A stretch of 64,000 nt of DNA, taken from the NCBI RefSeq assembly GCF_002735705.1, contig NZ_PDZL01000010.1, forward strand, positions 1-64,000, in the 5' to 3' direction. The translations under genes and the position numbers were made by a program. Source of the stretch: Janthinobacterium sp. BJB426. Its GTDB lineage: Bacteria > Pseudomonadota > Gammaproteobacteria > Burkholderiales > Burkholderiaceae_D. The notes under the pieces were generated by a model. The model made no database searches. It was not told the origin of the DNA and saw only the letters and a list, made by a program, of their open reading frames with translations. The stretch's first letter is position 1. Each line of letters opens with the position of its first letter. Positions 51,447-60,120 of the stretch are shown in pieces.

Positions 51447-53480
51447 ATGAAAATAGATGACCTGGCCTCGAAACACGATCAAGCAAAGATTTTCAACCTG
51501 GAATACGAGTTTCGCATCAACCGGCTGAAACTCGATTACATCACCCTGGCCGATGTCCGGCCCCCCGGCATTGATCTGGAACGACTGGCCGTGGAGCACC
51601 AGGCGGGCATCGCGGCCCTGCGCAGCTTTGTCGCCCTGAACTTCAACCATTTCAATGCGGCAAGCTGTTCCTCGCTCAGCTGCATCCCCACGCGCGCGCT
51701 GGGTGACGACGAGCGCTACCTGCACCGCATCTGGATGGGCGGACCATTGCCGGACATCGCCTGTGAGGCGATCGGGCAGTGGGGCGCGGCGCTCGACGAC
51801 GTGCGCTACAACGGCGGCGCGCCGTACGTCTCCATTCTGTGGGTGTGGGATGCGCAGCAGCTGCGCGATGACGAGCGCTTCAGCCCCACGGGCGGCGCCG
51901 GGCGCTACACGATAGGCCGCTACGCCATCGGCGGCACGACCCTGCATATCAACTCGCTGCGCGCGCTGGCGCTCGATTTCGCGCCGGCCCGCTTCGATAT
52001 CCTCGATACCCTGCATACGCAGCGCTACTTCGCCACCTTGTCCGATTATTTTCGCATCCTCATCATGTGCGAATACGGCGGCATGTATATGGATGTCGAT
52101 ACGATCCCGCACAATCCGGCGACGATTTTCCTGATGAAGCCGGAAGTGCCCGATTATTTCCAGCGCAACGCCGATGACAGCGAAGAGCGCCGGCATGTCA
52201 GCTGGATGAATCTGTTTCTCGATGAAACGGGCATGCTGATCGCCAAGAAGAACGATGCCGCGCTGCGCGTGATCCAGCGCAATGTGAACCTCGCCTATGC
52301 TGGTATCGATGCGCAGGTTCCCCGTTCCTGCCCGCAATTCGAGGCGCAGCTGTTTGGCCAGTTCTATGCCGAATGGAAGAAAAACCTGGGCGTGACCCTG
52401 CTCAGCCATGCCGAGTTCTACCAGCGCTATTGCGTGCTGTATGACGGCGCGCGCGAAGCGGTGGCGGGCGGCATCCGCGGCATGCGCTTGCTGGACGATA
52501 TCATTACCGACATGCACATCCCCTTGAGCGACGAGGAACGGCGCGCGTACGCGCGCTGCGTGGCGCGGCTCGATGAAATCGCTTGGCAGCTCGACGATCC
52601 TTTGAGCCTCGTCAATATCGTCGACGTGTTCGATATCGAGGAAGTGCCGCGCATGGCGTATGCTGCCCAGTTGCGGGCGGACATCGACCACTTTCACTAT
52701 TACTCGGTGCTGTCGGACGACCCGCAGCTCGACCGCGTGAATGCCGTCTTTTGCCGTTACCTGCTGGCCCACCGCTCGCAGCAGATTGCCGCCGGCAACT
52801 TCTGGCGCCCGACCGTGGGCCGCCACGGCAGCCGCATGCCGGCCACCAGCGATGCCGCCCCGCCAGGTGACGAGGCGCAGGCGGGCCTGCTGTCGCATGC
52901 GCCGCTCACACTGGTGGCGGGAGAACTGCTGGGCGACGAGGCGAAGAACCGCATGGCCAAATTGCTGTTTGCCACCAGTTACCTGGAATACTGTTCCTTT
53001 GGGAATAAATTGAATCTGCAGTTAGTCGAACTGCAGCGGCGGCAAAATATCGATCCGTATCTGGCGCACATCCACGGCTTGCATGACGAGGACGGGCGTT
53101 TCATCGGCTTTTTCACGGCCGCGACGATGGACGAGTTCCAGGCCTGCGGCGCCGTGTCATATTACCGCGACGACATGAAGGCGCTTGACGATGCGTATGA
53201 CGCCTTCGTGCTCGCGCATGCGCGCGCCGACGACTGTTTCGTCAGCAGCCTGGCCATCGACGAGAAATACCGGGGCCAGGGCTTGTTTCGGCAAATGTTC
53301 CATGAAATCCGCGACCTGGCCAGCCGCAAGGGCTGTGCGCGTATCACCCTGACGGTGTGGGAAAAGAGCGAAGCGTTGCAAGTGTATCTGCACAAGGGCT
53401 TTCGCAGCGTGGGCACGTTCGATTATGCCTACAGCCTGTTCTATGATCGGCTGCATTTTTTGGTGTATGAAGGTAACTGA
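51447..53480 (+). CDS. Toxin-like glycosyltransferase fused to a GNAT acetyltransferase
   Basis: This 677-residue protein has two parts. The N-terminal part resembles GT32/TcdA-type transferases: LHRIWMGGPLPD (about residue 91), TLSDYFRILIMCEYGGMYMDVDT with DxD at Asp216-Asp218, and SCPQFEAQLFGQF. The last ~150 residues are a GNAT domain: VSSLAIDEKYRGQGLFRQM with acetyl-CoA loop R609-G-Q-G612, then ARITLTVWEKSEALQVYLHKGF. It has no signal peptide or membrane segment, so it probably acts in the cytoplasm. The acceptor is unknown. The MFS gene just upstream makes a two-gene synthesis/export unit plausible. Confidence 0.75.
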   Translation: MKIDDLASKHDQAKIFNLEYEFRINRLKLDYITLADVRPPGIDLERLAVEHQAGIAALRSFVALNFNHFNAASCSSLSCIPTRALGDDERYLHRIWMGGPLPDIACEAIGQWGAALDDVRYNGGAPYVSILWVWDAQQLRDDERFSPTGGAGRYTIGRYAIGGTTLHINSLRALALDFAPARFDILDTLHTQRYFATLSDYFRILIMCEYGGMYMDVDTIPHNPATIFLMKPEVPDYFQRNADDSEERRHVSWMNLFLDETGMLIAKKNDAALRVIQRNVNLAYAGIDAQVPRSCPQFEAQLFGQFYAEWKKNLGVTLLSHAEFYQRYCVLYDGAREAVAGGIRGMRLLDDIITDMHIPLSDEERRAYARCVARLDEIAWQLDDPLSLVNIVDVFDIEEVPRMAYAAQLRADIDHFHYYSVLSDDPQLDRVNAVFCRYLLAHRSQQIAAGNFWRPTVGRHGSRMPATSDAAPPGDEAQAGLLSHAPLTLVAGELLGDEAKNRMAKLLFATSYLEYCSFGNKLNLQLVELQRRQNIDPYLAHIHGLHDEDGRFIGFFTAATMDEFQACGAVSYYRDDMKALDDAYDAFVLAHARADDCFVSSLAIDEKYRGQGLFRQMFHEIRDLASRKGCARITLTVWEKSEALQVYLHKGFRSVGTFDYAYSLFYDRLHFLVYEGN

Positions 53481-53532
53481 GGAGGGAAACTGAGGGAGGG
53501 CAGGGCGGCCGGCAGCCGCCCCGCGATGCAGC

Positions 53533-54798
53533 TTACAACGCCAGGAAGGCCAGGCCCGCCACGGCCGTTGGCAGCAGCGCGCCGGCCAGCAGGCCGACGG
53601 CGCCGATCGATTCATCCTTGAAACCGCGGCGCAGCAGGGCCACGCCGGCCGGGTTCGGCGCGTTGGCGATGACGGTCAGGCCGCCGCCGGCCACGGCGCC
53701 AGCCATCAGCATGTATTTTGCTTCGTCCGTCATGCCGACGATCAGCGAACCGAGGTAAGTGAGGGCCGCATTGTCGGTAATGGCCGTCAAGCCCAGGGCG
53801 CCGAAGAACAGGGCCAGCGGCTTCAGGCTGGAAACGATGGGCTGCAGCCACCATTGCTGCATGCCGCCCAGTACCACCAGGCCGCCGAGGAAGAAGCCGA
53901 CCAGCAAGCCTTCCTTGAGGATCAGCGGGCTTTGATAGCGCTCATACGCCTGCACGAAGCCGAGGAAGAACAGGAACAGGCCGATGAACAGCACGGGATG
54001 GTGCGCCAGGGTGACCACGCCGGCCAGCACGATCATGTGCACCAGGCTGACGGCCAGCGGCACTTTCGGCGCTTCCACTTCACCGGCTTTCGGCTTGATG
54101 TCGGAAGTGTTGCTGTGCAGATATTTGCGCAGCAAGATGCTCACGCCCGTGGCGTTGATCAGCACGGCGATGGCGGCCTTCCAGCCGAAATGGCTGGCCA
54201 TGAAGGCGCTATCCCAGTTCCACGTGGTGGCCACCATCAGCACGGGCGGCGCTGCGTACGAGGTGAGGGTGCCGCCGATGGAAACATTGACAAACAGCAC
54301 TCCCAACGCGCCGTATTTCAGCCATTCAGGGATGCCCGGGCGGAAGATTTGCGGCGCCAGCATCAGCGCGGCCAGGGTCATGGCGGCCGGTTCCGTGATC
54401 AATGAACCCGTCAGGGGCACGAGCGCCAGGCCCAGCCAGACGAGGGCCAGTTCCGTGCGCAGCGGCATCACGCGCGCCACGCCTTTCAACAGGCGCTGTA
54501 CGGCGTCGAGCACGGGGCGTGAGGCGGCCACGACCATGACGACAAAGACGAACAGCGGCTCCGTGTAATGGCGCGACTCGGCATACTCGATGGCCGCATC
54601 GCCGCCCGAGACAAAGGCCATGATGATGATCAGGATAAAGGCCCAGAAGCCGAACACGACTTCCACTTCGCCCAGTAAATGCAGCAGGCCCGCATGGCGG
54701 GGATGGCGCCTCGATAATGTTTCAAACGACTTGGCGGCGAAGGTGTGGATGAGCGCAAGGCCGAAGACGATGGCGCTGATGATTTGGATGGTGGTCAA
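53533..54798 (-). CDS. Putative Na+/H+ antiporter (DUF1504/NhaD-like)
   Basis: This 421-residue protein has 10-12 membrane helices. Recognisable segments are HLLGEVEVVFGFWAFILII near the N-terminus, SLITEPAAMTLAALMLAP, NVSIGGTLTSYAAPPVLMVA and LTAITDNAALTYLGSLIVG, as in the IT-superfamily antiporters. TTG 54798 is chosen because AAGGAAACGCAT precedes it and the family begins near TTIQIIS; an in-frame ATG further upstream adds a non-membrane stretch that collides with the imuA promoter. Confidence 0.83.
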   Translation of the reverse strand: MTTIQIISAIVFGLALIHTFAAKSFETLSRRHPRHAGLLHLLGEVEVVFGFWAFILIIIMAFVSGGDAAIEYAESRHYTEPLFVFVVMVVAASRPVLDAVQRLLKGVARVMPLRTELALVWLGLALVPLTGSLITEPAAMTLAALMLAPQIFRPGIPEWLKYGALGVLFVNVSIGGTLTSYAAPPVLMVATTWNWDSAFMASHFGWKAAIAVLINATGVSILLRKYLHSNTSDIKPKAGEVEAPKVPLAVSLVHMIVLAGVVTLAHHPVLFIGLFLFFLGFVQAYERYQSPLILKEGLLVGFFLGGLVVLGGMQQWWLQPIVSSLKPLALFFGALGLTAITDNAALTYLGSLIVGMTDEAKYMLMAGAVAGGGLTVIANAPNPAGVALLRRGFKDESIGAVGLLAGALLPTAVAGLAFLAL

Positions 54799-54967
54799 AT
54801 GCGTTTCCTTATGGACGGAGGAAGCCGCCCGGTGCATTGCCGAGCGGTAAGGAGAGTGCTTATGGTACAGCAATCGATGCCAGAAACGGGGTTTTTCGGA
54901 CATGGCGGAGCGGCCTCCGGGCAGGCGCTGCGCAGATAAGCCTTGCCAAAAGCAGGACTGGATAGTA

Positions 54968-54983
54968 CTGTATATGCATACAG
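54968..54983 (+). promoter_or_regulatory. LexA box upstream of imuA
   Basis: CTGTATATGCATACAG is a perfect 16-bp palindrome with CTGT-N8-ACAG ends, fitting the LexA consensus. It lies 21 bp before the imuA ATG, so imuA-imuB should be induced by DNA damage. Confidence 0.93.
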
Positions 54984-55004
54984 TATTCATCTTCATATTC
55001 AATT

Positions 55005-55715
55005 ATGCAACATTCTCAATTGATGGCCTCGCCGGAAGCCTTGCACCCGTCCTTATGGCGCGCATCGCAGCTGGGGCAGGGCGCCACGCGCTGCCTGGAC
55101 ACGGGCTTTGCCGCCCTGTCCGCGCAGTTGCCCGGCGGCGGCTGGCCCAGCGGCAGCCTCATCGATCTGCTGGTGCAGCAGCCAGGCAGTGGCGAATTGC
55201 GCCTGCTGGCGCCCGCGCTGGCGCAGCTGCCGGGCTTGCCCATCGTGCTGCTGCAGCCGCCCCATCCGCCGCAGGCGCTGGCCCTGGTGGCGCAGGGATT
55301 GGCGCCGTCGCAGCTGCTGTGGCTCAAGAGCGCCGGCAGCAAGGATGCCCTGTGGGCGGCGGAAAACATCTTGCGCAGCGGCAGTTGCGGCGCCTTGCTG
55401 TTCTGGCAGCCGCACGTGCGCGCCGACAGCCTGCGCCGCCTGCACCTGGCTGCGCAAGGAGGCAATACCCTGTTCTGCATGCTGCGCCCCTTGCACGGCG
55501 CGCAGGATGCGTCGCCGGCGCCGCTGCGCCTGTCCGTGCGCCCGGCCGCCGGCGGCATCGAGATCGGCTTCATCAAACGCCGGGGACCGCAGCGCGACGC
55601 GCCCCTGTTCCTGCCCCTGCAACCTCCTTCATTATTGCCACGCCATGCGACTCTGGATCGGCCTGTGCCTGCCCCGGCTTCCGCTCGAAGTATTTTGCCC
55701 GCGCTGGTCGGCTGA
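55005..55715 (+). CDS. imuA: ImuA, SOS mutagenesis accessory protein
   Basis: This 236-residue RecA/SulA-like protein has the family opening LWRASQLGQGATRCLDTGFAALSAQLPGGGWPSGSLIDLL, followed by QLLWLKSAGSKDALWAAENIL and SGSCGALLFW. It supports translesion synthesis together with ImuB. It overlaps imuB by 71 bp and is directly preceded by a LexA box. Confidence 0.9.
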   Translation: MQHSQLMASPEALHPSLWRASQLGQGATRCLDTGFAALSAQLPGGGWPSGSLIDLLVQQPGSGELRLLAPALAQLPGLPIVLLQPPHPPQALALVAQGLAPSQLLWLKSAGSKDALWAAENILRSGSCGALLFWQPHVRADSLRRLHLAAQGGNTLFCMLRPLHGAQDASPAPLRLSVRPAAGGIEIGFIKRRGPQRDAPLFLPLQPPSLLPRHATLDRPVPAPASARSILPALVG

Positions 55716-57132
55716 CAGCCTCGGCGTGGTGCTGGAGCAGGAGCAAGTGATGGCCCTGTCGCCGCTGGCGCGGGCGGCCGGTATCCGGCCGGGCATGCGC
55801 CGCGCCGGCGCGCTGATGCTGGCGCCGCAGGCGCGCCTGCACGAGCGCTCGCTTGAACTGGAAGCGCAGGCGCTGCAGGCGGTGGCGCTGGCGCTGCTGC
55901 AATACTCGCCGCTGGTGGCGCAGGGCGAGGAAGCGACCCTGCTCGTCGATGCGGGCGCCAGCCTGCGCCTGTTTGGTGGCGTGCGCGCCCTGTGCCGGCA
56001 GATCGCGGCCAGCTTGCGCGCGCTCGGCTACACGGCCCAGCTGTCGTGCGCCCCCACGGCGCGCGGCGCCTGGCTGCTGGCGCGCGCCGGCACGCGCCGG
56101 GGCCGCGTGCTGGGCATGGCCAGCCTGGTGCGCCGTCTCGACGGCCTGCCGTGCGCCTTGCTGCCGCCCGCGCGCGCCTATCTGGACTGGTTCGAGGGCA
56201 TCGGCTGCCGCACCCTGGGGCAGCTGCGCCACTTGCCGCGCCCTGGCTTGCAGCGCCGCTGCGGCGGGGCCTTGCTCGACATGCTCGACGATGCGCATGG
56301 CCACAGCACGGAACTGTTCGTGTGGCTCGAAGCGCCGCCCACGTTCCGCGCCAGCCTGGAATTGTTCGACCGCGTGGAGCACGCTGACGCGCTGCTGTTC
56401 GGCGCGCGCCGGCTGCTGCAGCAAATGACGGGCTGGTTGTGCGCGCGGCAATTTGCCGTCGAGCGCATACAGTTGCTGCTGGCGCACGAGCGGGGCAGGG
56501 TGGCGCGCCCGCCCACCATCATCGACCTGGCGCTGGGCGAGGCCGTCTGGCGCGACGAGCACCTGGTGCGTTTGCTCAAGGAGCGCCTGGCGCAGCTGGT
56601 GCTGGACGCGCCCGTGATCGGCCTTACTCTGGAAGCGCTGCAGGTGCAGCCGATGGCGCCGCCCAGCGATACCCTGTTCCCCGAACCGGGCGGTACGCCG
56701 CAGGAGCGCCAGCGCTTGCTGGAATTGCTGGTGGCGCGCCTGGGGAGCGACAATGTCTTGCAGGCCGCGCCGCGCGCCGATTACCGTCCCGAGGCGGCCA
56801 ACCAGTGGTTGCCGTTGCCGGCCAAGCCAGGCGGCAGGAACACGGTGTCCGACTTGCCGCCCGGCTTGTCCGGCATGCCCCGTCCCGGCTGGCTGCTGGC
56901 CCAGCCCATCGCCCTGCTGATGCGCGAGCACCGGCCGTTCTATGGCTCGCCCCTGAAAATGGTGTCTGTCGCCGAGCGCATCGAGGCAGGCTGGTGGGGC
57001 CAGTCGCAGGCGCGCGATTATTTCATCGCCGAAGGCCTCGACCACGCCCATTACTGGGTCTACCGCGAACGCATCGCCGGCAGCGGAGAAGACGCCGCGC
57101 CGCGCTGGTTTTTGCATGGCTTGTTTGGCTGA
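55645..57132 (+). CDS. imuB: ImuB, non-catalytic Y-family polymerase homologue
   Basis: This 495-residue protein resembles Y-family polymerases but has the ImuB-type start RLWIGLCLPRLPLEVFCP, where a catalytic polymerase would have acidic metal ligands. GIRPGMRRAGALMLAP, LDWFEGIGCRTLGQLRHLPRPGLQRR (helix-hairpin-helix-like) and the C-terminal GWWGQSQARDYFIAEG block are conserved. ImuB bridges ImuA, the beta clamp and DnaE2. No dnaE2 follows; a glutathione transferase gene does. Confidence 0.9.
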   Translation: MRLWIGLCLPRLPLEVFCPRWSADSLGVVLEQEQVMALSPLARAAGIRPGMRRAGALMLAPQARLHERSLELEAQALQAVALALLQYSPLVAQGEEATLLVDAGASLRLFGGVRALCRQIAASLRALGYTAQLSCAPTARGAWLLARAGTRRGRVLGMASLVRRLDGLPCALLPPARAYLDWFEGIGCRTLGQLRHLPRPGLQRRCGGALLDMLDDAHGHSTELFVWLEAPPTFRASLELFDRVEHADALLFGARRLLQQMTGWLCARQFAVERIQLLLAHERGRVARPPTIIDLALGEAVWRDEHLVRLLKERLAQLVLDAPVIGLTLEALQVQPMAPPSDTLFPEPGGTPQERQRLLELLVARLGSDNVLQAAPRADYRPEAANQWLPLPAKPGGRNTVSDLPPGLSGMPRPGWLLAQPIALLMREHRPFYGSPLKMVSVAERIEAGWWGQSQARDYFIAEGLDHAHYWVYRERIAGSGEDAAPRWFLHGLFG

Positions 57133-57211
57133 ATGCGCTGTCCTGCTGAAACTGCCATGCTTGGCTATACTTGCTCTCTTGGCCGCGTCAACCACCTCAA
57201 TAAGGATTACC

Positions 57212-57916
57212 ATGTCCCAACTTTCTGACTTCCCCATCACCCAAAAATGGCCTGCCCGGCATCCGGAACGCCTGCAGCTGTACTCGCTGCCGACGCCGAA
57301 CGGCATCAAGGTTTCCATCCTGCTGGAAGAGCTGGGCCTGGCGTACGAGCCGCACCTGGTCAGCTTCGAACAAAATGACCAGCTGTCGCCCGCCTTCCTG
57401 TCGCTCAATCCGAACAACAAGATTCCCGCCATCCTCGACCCGGACGGTCCCGATGGCAAGCCGCTGGCCCTGTTCGAGTCGGGCGCCATCCTGCTGTACC
57501 TGGCCGAGAAAACGGGCAAGTTCATCCCGCAGGACGCGGGCTTGCGCTATGAAACGATCCAATGGCTGATGTTCCAGATGGGTGGTATCGGCCCCATGTT
57601 TGGCCAGGTGGGCTTCTTCCACAAATTCGCCGGCAAGGACTATGAGGACAAGCGGCCGCTGGAACGCTATATCGGCGAGGCCAAGCGCCTGCTGAGCGTG
57701 CTCGAGCAGCGCCTGCAGGGCCGCGACTGGATCATGGGTAGTCAGTACACGATTGCCGACATCGCCATCTTCCCGTGGGTGCGCTGCCTGGTGGGTTTCT
57801 ATGGCGCAGGCGATCTCGTCGGTTTCAGCAGCTTCCCGAATGTGCAGCGCGCGCTGGACGCGTTTCTGGCCAGGCCAGCCGTCATCAAGGGTGTCGACAT
57901 CCCATCGCGTGGCTAA
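57212..57916 (+). CDS. Glutathione S-transferase family protein (YghU/YfcG-like)
   Basis: This 234-residue protein has an N-terminal thioredoxin-like domain (LYSLPTPNGIKVSILLEELGLAYEPHLVSF, then NPNNKIPAILDPDGPDGKPLALFESGAILLYLAEKTG with the cis-Pro and Glu-Ser of the glutathione site) and a helical C-terminal domain (YTIADIAIFPWV). The TPNG turn matches disulphide-bond oxidoreductase GSTs. ATG 57212 follows TAAGGATT. Confidence 0.9.
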   Translation: MSQLSDFPITQKWPARHPERLQLYSLPTPNGIKVSILLEELGLAYEPHLVSFEQNDQLSPAFLSLNPNNKIPAILDPDGPDGKPLALFESGAILLYLAEKTGKFIPQDAGLRYETIQWLMFQMGGIGPMFGQVGFFHKFAGKDYEDKRPLERYIGEAKRLLSVLEQRLQGRDWIMGSQYTIADIAIFPWVRCLVGFYGAGDLVGFSSFPNVQRALDAFLARPAVIKGVDIPSRG

Positions 57917-57985
57917 AACAGCTGTGGCCGGCCGGCGCTACAATGCGTCATCGGCCGCCCTGTGCGGCAGCTTTGATCTGAGACA

Positions 57986-58744
57986 ATGAAATCCACCCGG
58001 CAAGATTTTCCCGGCGCGCACGGCCATGTGCTGGCAGCGCGCCTCGATGCGCCCGACGGCGCCATCCGCGCCTACGCGCTGTTCGCCCACTGTTTTACCT
58101 GCGGCAAGGACGTGCTGGCCGCGCGGCGCATCGCGCAAGGCTTGACGGAGCACGGCATCGCCGTGCTGCGCTTCGACTTCACGGGACTGGGCGCCAGCGA
58201 GGGCGAGTTCGCCGCCACCAATTTCTCGTCGAATGTGGACGACCTGGTCGCCGCCGCCGATTTCCTGCGTGCAAAACATGCGGCCCCGCAATTGCTGATC
58301 GGCCATAGCCTGGGCGGCGCCGCCGTGCTGGCTGCCGCGTCGCAAGTGCCGGAAGCGATCGCCATTGCCACCCTGGCCGCCCCGAGCACGCCCGCCTACG
58401 TGACGCGCATGTTCAGCGCGCACCTGGAGCAGATCGCCGCGGAAGGCGAGGCGCTGGTGCAGCTGGAAGGGCGGCCCTTCCGCATCCGCCAGCAATTCGT
58501 CGACGACGCGGGCAGCCACAGTTTAAAAGAGCACATCGCCGGCCTGCGCCGCGCCCTGCTGGTGATGCACGCACCGAACGACACGACGGTGAGCCTGTCG
58601 AACGCGATGGAGATCTTTACGGCAGCCAAGCACCCGAAAAGCTTCGTTTCGCTCGACGATGCCGACCATTTATTGACGGGGCGCGATGACGCCGCCTATG
58701 TCGCCAATGTGATTGCCGCCTGGAGCGCGCGCTATATCAACTAA
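57986..58744 (+). CDS. Small alpha/beta hydrolase
   Basis: This 252-residue protein shows [21 protein letters not shown] (oxyanion region), [17 protein letters not shown], nucleophile elbow [13 protein letters not shown], a late Asp ([10 protein letters not shown]), and a late His in DDADHLLTG. This sub-type is often fused to OsmC domains; here it stands alone. Substrate unknown, probably a small ester or acyl compound. Confidence 0.82.
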   Translation: MKSTRQDFPGAHGHVLAARLDAPDGAIRAYALFAHCFTCGKDVLAARRIAQGLTEHGIAVLRFDFTGLGASEGEFAATNFSSNVDDLVAAADFLRAKHAAPQLLIGHSLGGAAVLAAASQVPEAIAIATLAAPSTPAYVTRMFSAHLEQIAAEGEALVQLEGRPFRIRQQFVDDAGSHSLKEHIAGLRRALLVMHAPNDTTVSLSNAMEIFTAAKHPKSFVSLDDADHLLTGRDDAAYVANVIAAWSARYIN

Positions 58745-58767
58745 GCTGAACTAAGCGGTCGCCCATG

Positions 58768-58801
58768 AAAAACGCCGTACCGGCAAGATGCGGGTACGGC
58801 G
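58768..58801 (-). terminator. Terminator for the small minus-strand gene
   Basis: CGCCGTACC (58773-58781) pairs with GGTACGGCG (58793-58801). The minus strand then reads TTTTT (58768-58772), so it fits the gene at 58821-59171; it could also stop the hydrolase gene weakly. Confidence 0.75.
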
Positions 58802-58820
58802 CAGATGGGGAGAAAACGGC

Positions 58821-59171
58821 TTAGTCCTCGTCGAATTCTGCCGAAAGATCCTTCCAGCCTTTACTGATTGCAAAGGCGGAAAATTCCTCGGGCGCTTCCA
58901 GGACGATCAGTTTCTTGTCTTGCAGGCCAAGGTCGCCATGGCCGAAGTCGGGGCCCACGTAGCCGAGGCTGCGCAGGCGGGTCAGGATGTGGCCGACCAG
59001 GGTCTTGTCCTTGTAGGCGCCCGCTTCGAGCGGGGCGGCGAAATCGACGTAGACGTCGATGATGCCGTAGCCTTCGTCGAAGATGCGGATGGCCTTGATG
59101 TCGTGGGCACGGCCGGAGCCGTCGGTGGCCTTGAAGGGGCCGCTGAGCTGGATGTCGGTGTCATTATTCAT
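58821..59171 (-). CDS. Conserved hypothetical protein
   Basis: This 116-residue soluble acidic protein is one I do not recognise. It begins with DIQLSGPFKATDGSGRAHDIKAIRIF, has an alternating strand YGIIDVYVDFAAP, then VGHILTRLRSLGYVGPDFGHGDLGLQDKKLIVLEAP and a Trp-containing acidic C-terminus. No signal or membrane segment. It is a single gene with its own terminator. It might be a small cytoplasmic housekeeping protein; nothing firmer can be said. Confidence 0.6.
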   Translation of the reverse strand: MNNDTDIQLSGPFKATDGSGRAHDIKAIRIFDEGYGIIDVYVDFAAPLEAGAYKDKTLVGHILTRLRSLGYVGPDFGHGDLGLQDKKLIVLEAPEEFSAFAISKGWKDLSAEFDED

Positions 59172-59297
59172 GCCGCCAGCATACACCAAAAGCCGGCACC
59201 GCATGGGGGACGCCATGCAAAATCCCCCTGGATGGGCCATGTAAAAATTTCTTACAAATTCTTCGCCGTCTGGGGCGCTTTTCGCCAATTTCAAGGC

Positions 59298-59325
59298 CTT
59301 GAAAGGGCGTTGACAGGCCGTATAT
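59298..59325 (+). promoter_or_regulatory. Sigma32-type heat-shock promoter for hsp20
   Basis: CTTGAAA (59298-59304), 13 bp spacer, then CCGTATAT (59318-59325) compares well with the RpoH consensus CTTGAAA / CCCCATNT. It lies about 70 bp before the hsp20 ATG. Confidence 0.75.
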
Positions 59326-59333
59326 CGGTAACA

Positions 59334-59359
59334 GGCGGATGCTCACGGTGAGGTCCGCC
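59334..59359 (+). other. 5' leader hairpin of hsp20 mRNA
   Basis: GGCGGA (59334-59339) pairs with TCCGCC (59354-59359), with an inner CTCA/TGAG extension. It occupies the leader between promoter and ribosome site but does not cover AAGGAT, so a thermometer role is uncertain; mRNA protection is an alternative. Confidence 0.45.
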
Positions 59360-59393
59360 CCTCTTATCGCTTCATTTGAAAAGGATAGTTATC

Positions 59394-59852
59394 ATGCGTA
59401 CTTTTGACCTTGCTCCCCTGTATCGTTCCGCCATTGGCTTTGACCGCCTGGCACAGCTGCTCAACGAACAGCGCGCCGATGCACAACCGAGCTACCCCCC
59501 ATACAACATCGAACTGGTGTCGGAAGACAAGTACCGCATCGTGATGGCCTTGGCCGGCTTCTCGCGCGAAGAGATCGACATCATCACGGAACGCGACTCC
59601 CTGCACGTCACGGGCCGCAAGCAGAAAGATGGCGTCGAGCGCACGTTCTTGCACCGCGGCATCGCTGCCCGCGATTTCGAACAGCGTTTCCAGCTGGCCA
59701 ACCACGTGAAGGTCACGGGCGCCACGTTTGAAAACGGCATGCTGACCATCGACCTCGTGCGTGAAGTGCCGGAAGCTCTGAAACCGCGCAAGATCGAGAT
59801 CGGCAGCGGCGGCGATACCGTCAGCGTACTGGAACAGCGCCAGGCAGCCTGA
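59394..59852 (+). CDS. Small heat-shock protein Hsp20 (IbpA-like)
   Basis: This 152-residue alpha-crystallin-type chaperone opens with MRTFDLAPLYRSAIGFDRL, as in IbpA, then has the crystallin core YNIELVSEDKYRIVMALAGFSREEID, FLHRGIAARDFEQRFQLANHVKVTGATFENGMLTIDL and the C-terminal LKPRKIEI with the IxI motif. It holds unfolded proteins during stress. The site AAAAGGATAG precedes ATG 59394. Confidence 0.94.
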   Translation: MRTFDLAPLYRSAIGFDRLAQLLNEQRADAQPSYPPYNIELVSEDKYRIVMALAGFSREEIDIITERDSLHVTGRKQKDGVERTFLHRGIAARDFEQRFQLANHVKVTGATFENGMLTIDLVREVPEALKPRKIEIGSGGDTVSVLEQRQAA

Positions 59853-59916
59853 TCTGAGCCGAGCTGATCCCGGCGCCCCTCGGGCGCCCAGGTAGGCTCT
59901 TTCCATGCAGTAAAAT

Positions 59917-59939
59917 ACTGGCCGGTTGATCCGGCCAGT
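59917..59939. other. Perfect 9-bp hairpin in the hsp20-degQ interval
   Basis: ACTGGCCGG (59917-59925) pairs with CCGGCCAGT (59931-59939) with a TTGAT loop. It lacks a T-run on the plus strand, so it would be a weak hsp20 terminator; the minus strand does have ATTTTA after it. The rest of the 268-bp interval has no gene. Confidence 0.5.
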
Positions 59940-60120
59940 GTCACGTCCGGAGCCCGCTCGGGTACTCCTTGATCGCCATGCAACCTGCGTGCGGCAGGCA
60001 AGATTAAACCCTGCTTAAAGGCGCAAATGCTTGTTTCCAAATGGAAAAATGTTAAGCACCGCCTAAGACTCGTGGCCCACTATTGCATACATCAAAATCT
60101 CATTGAATGAGGAGCAATTC

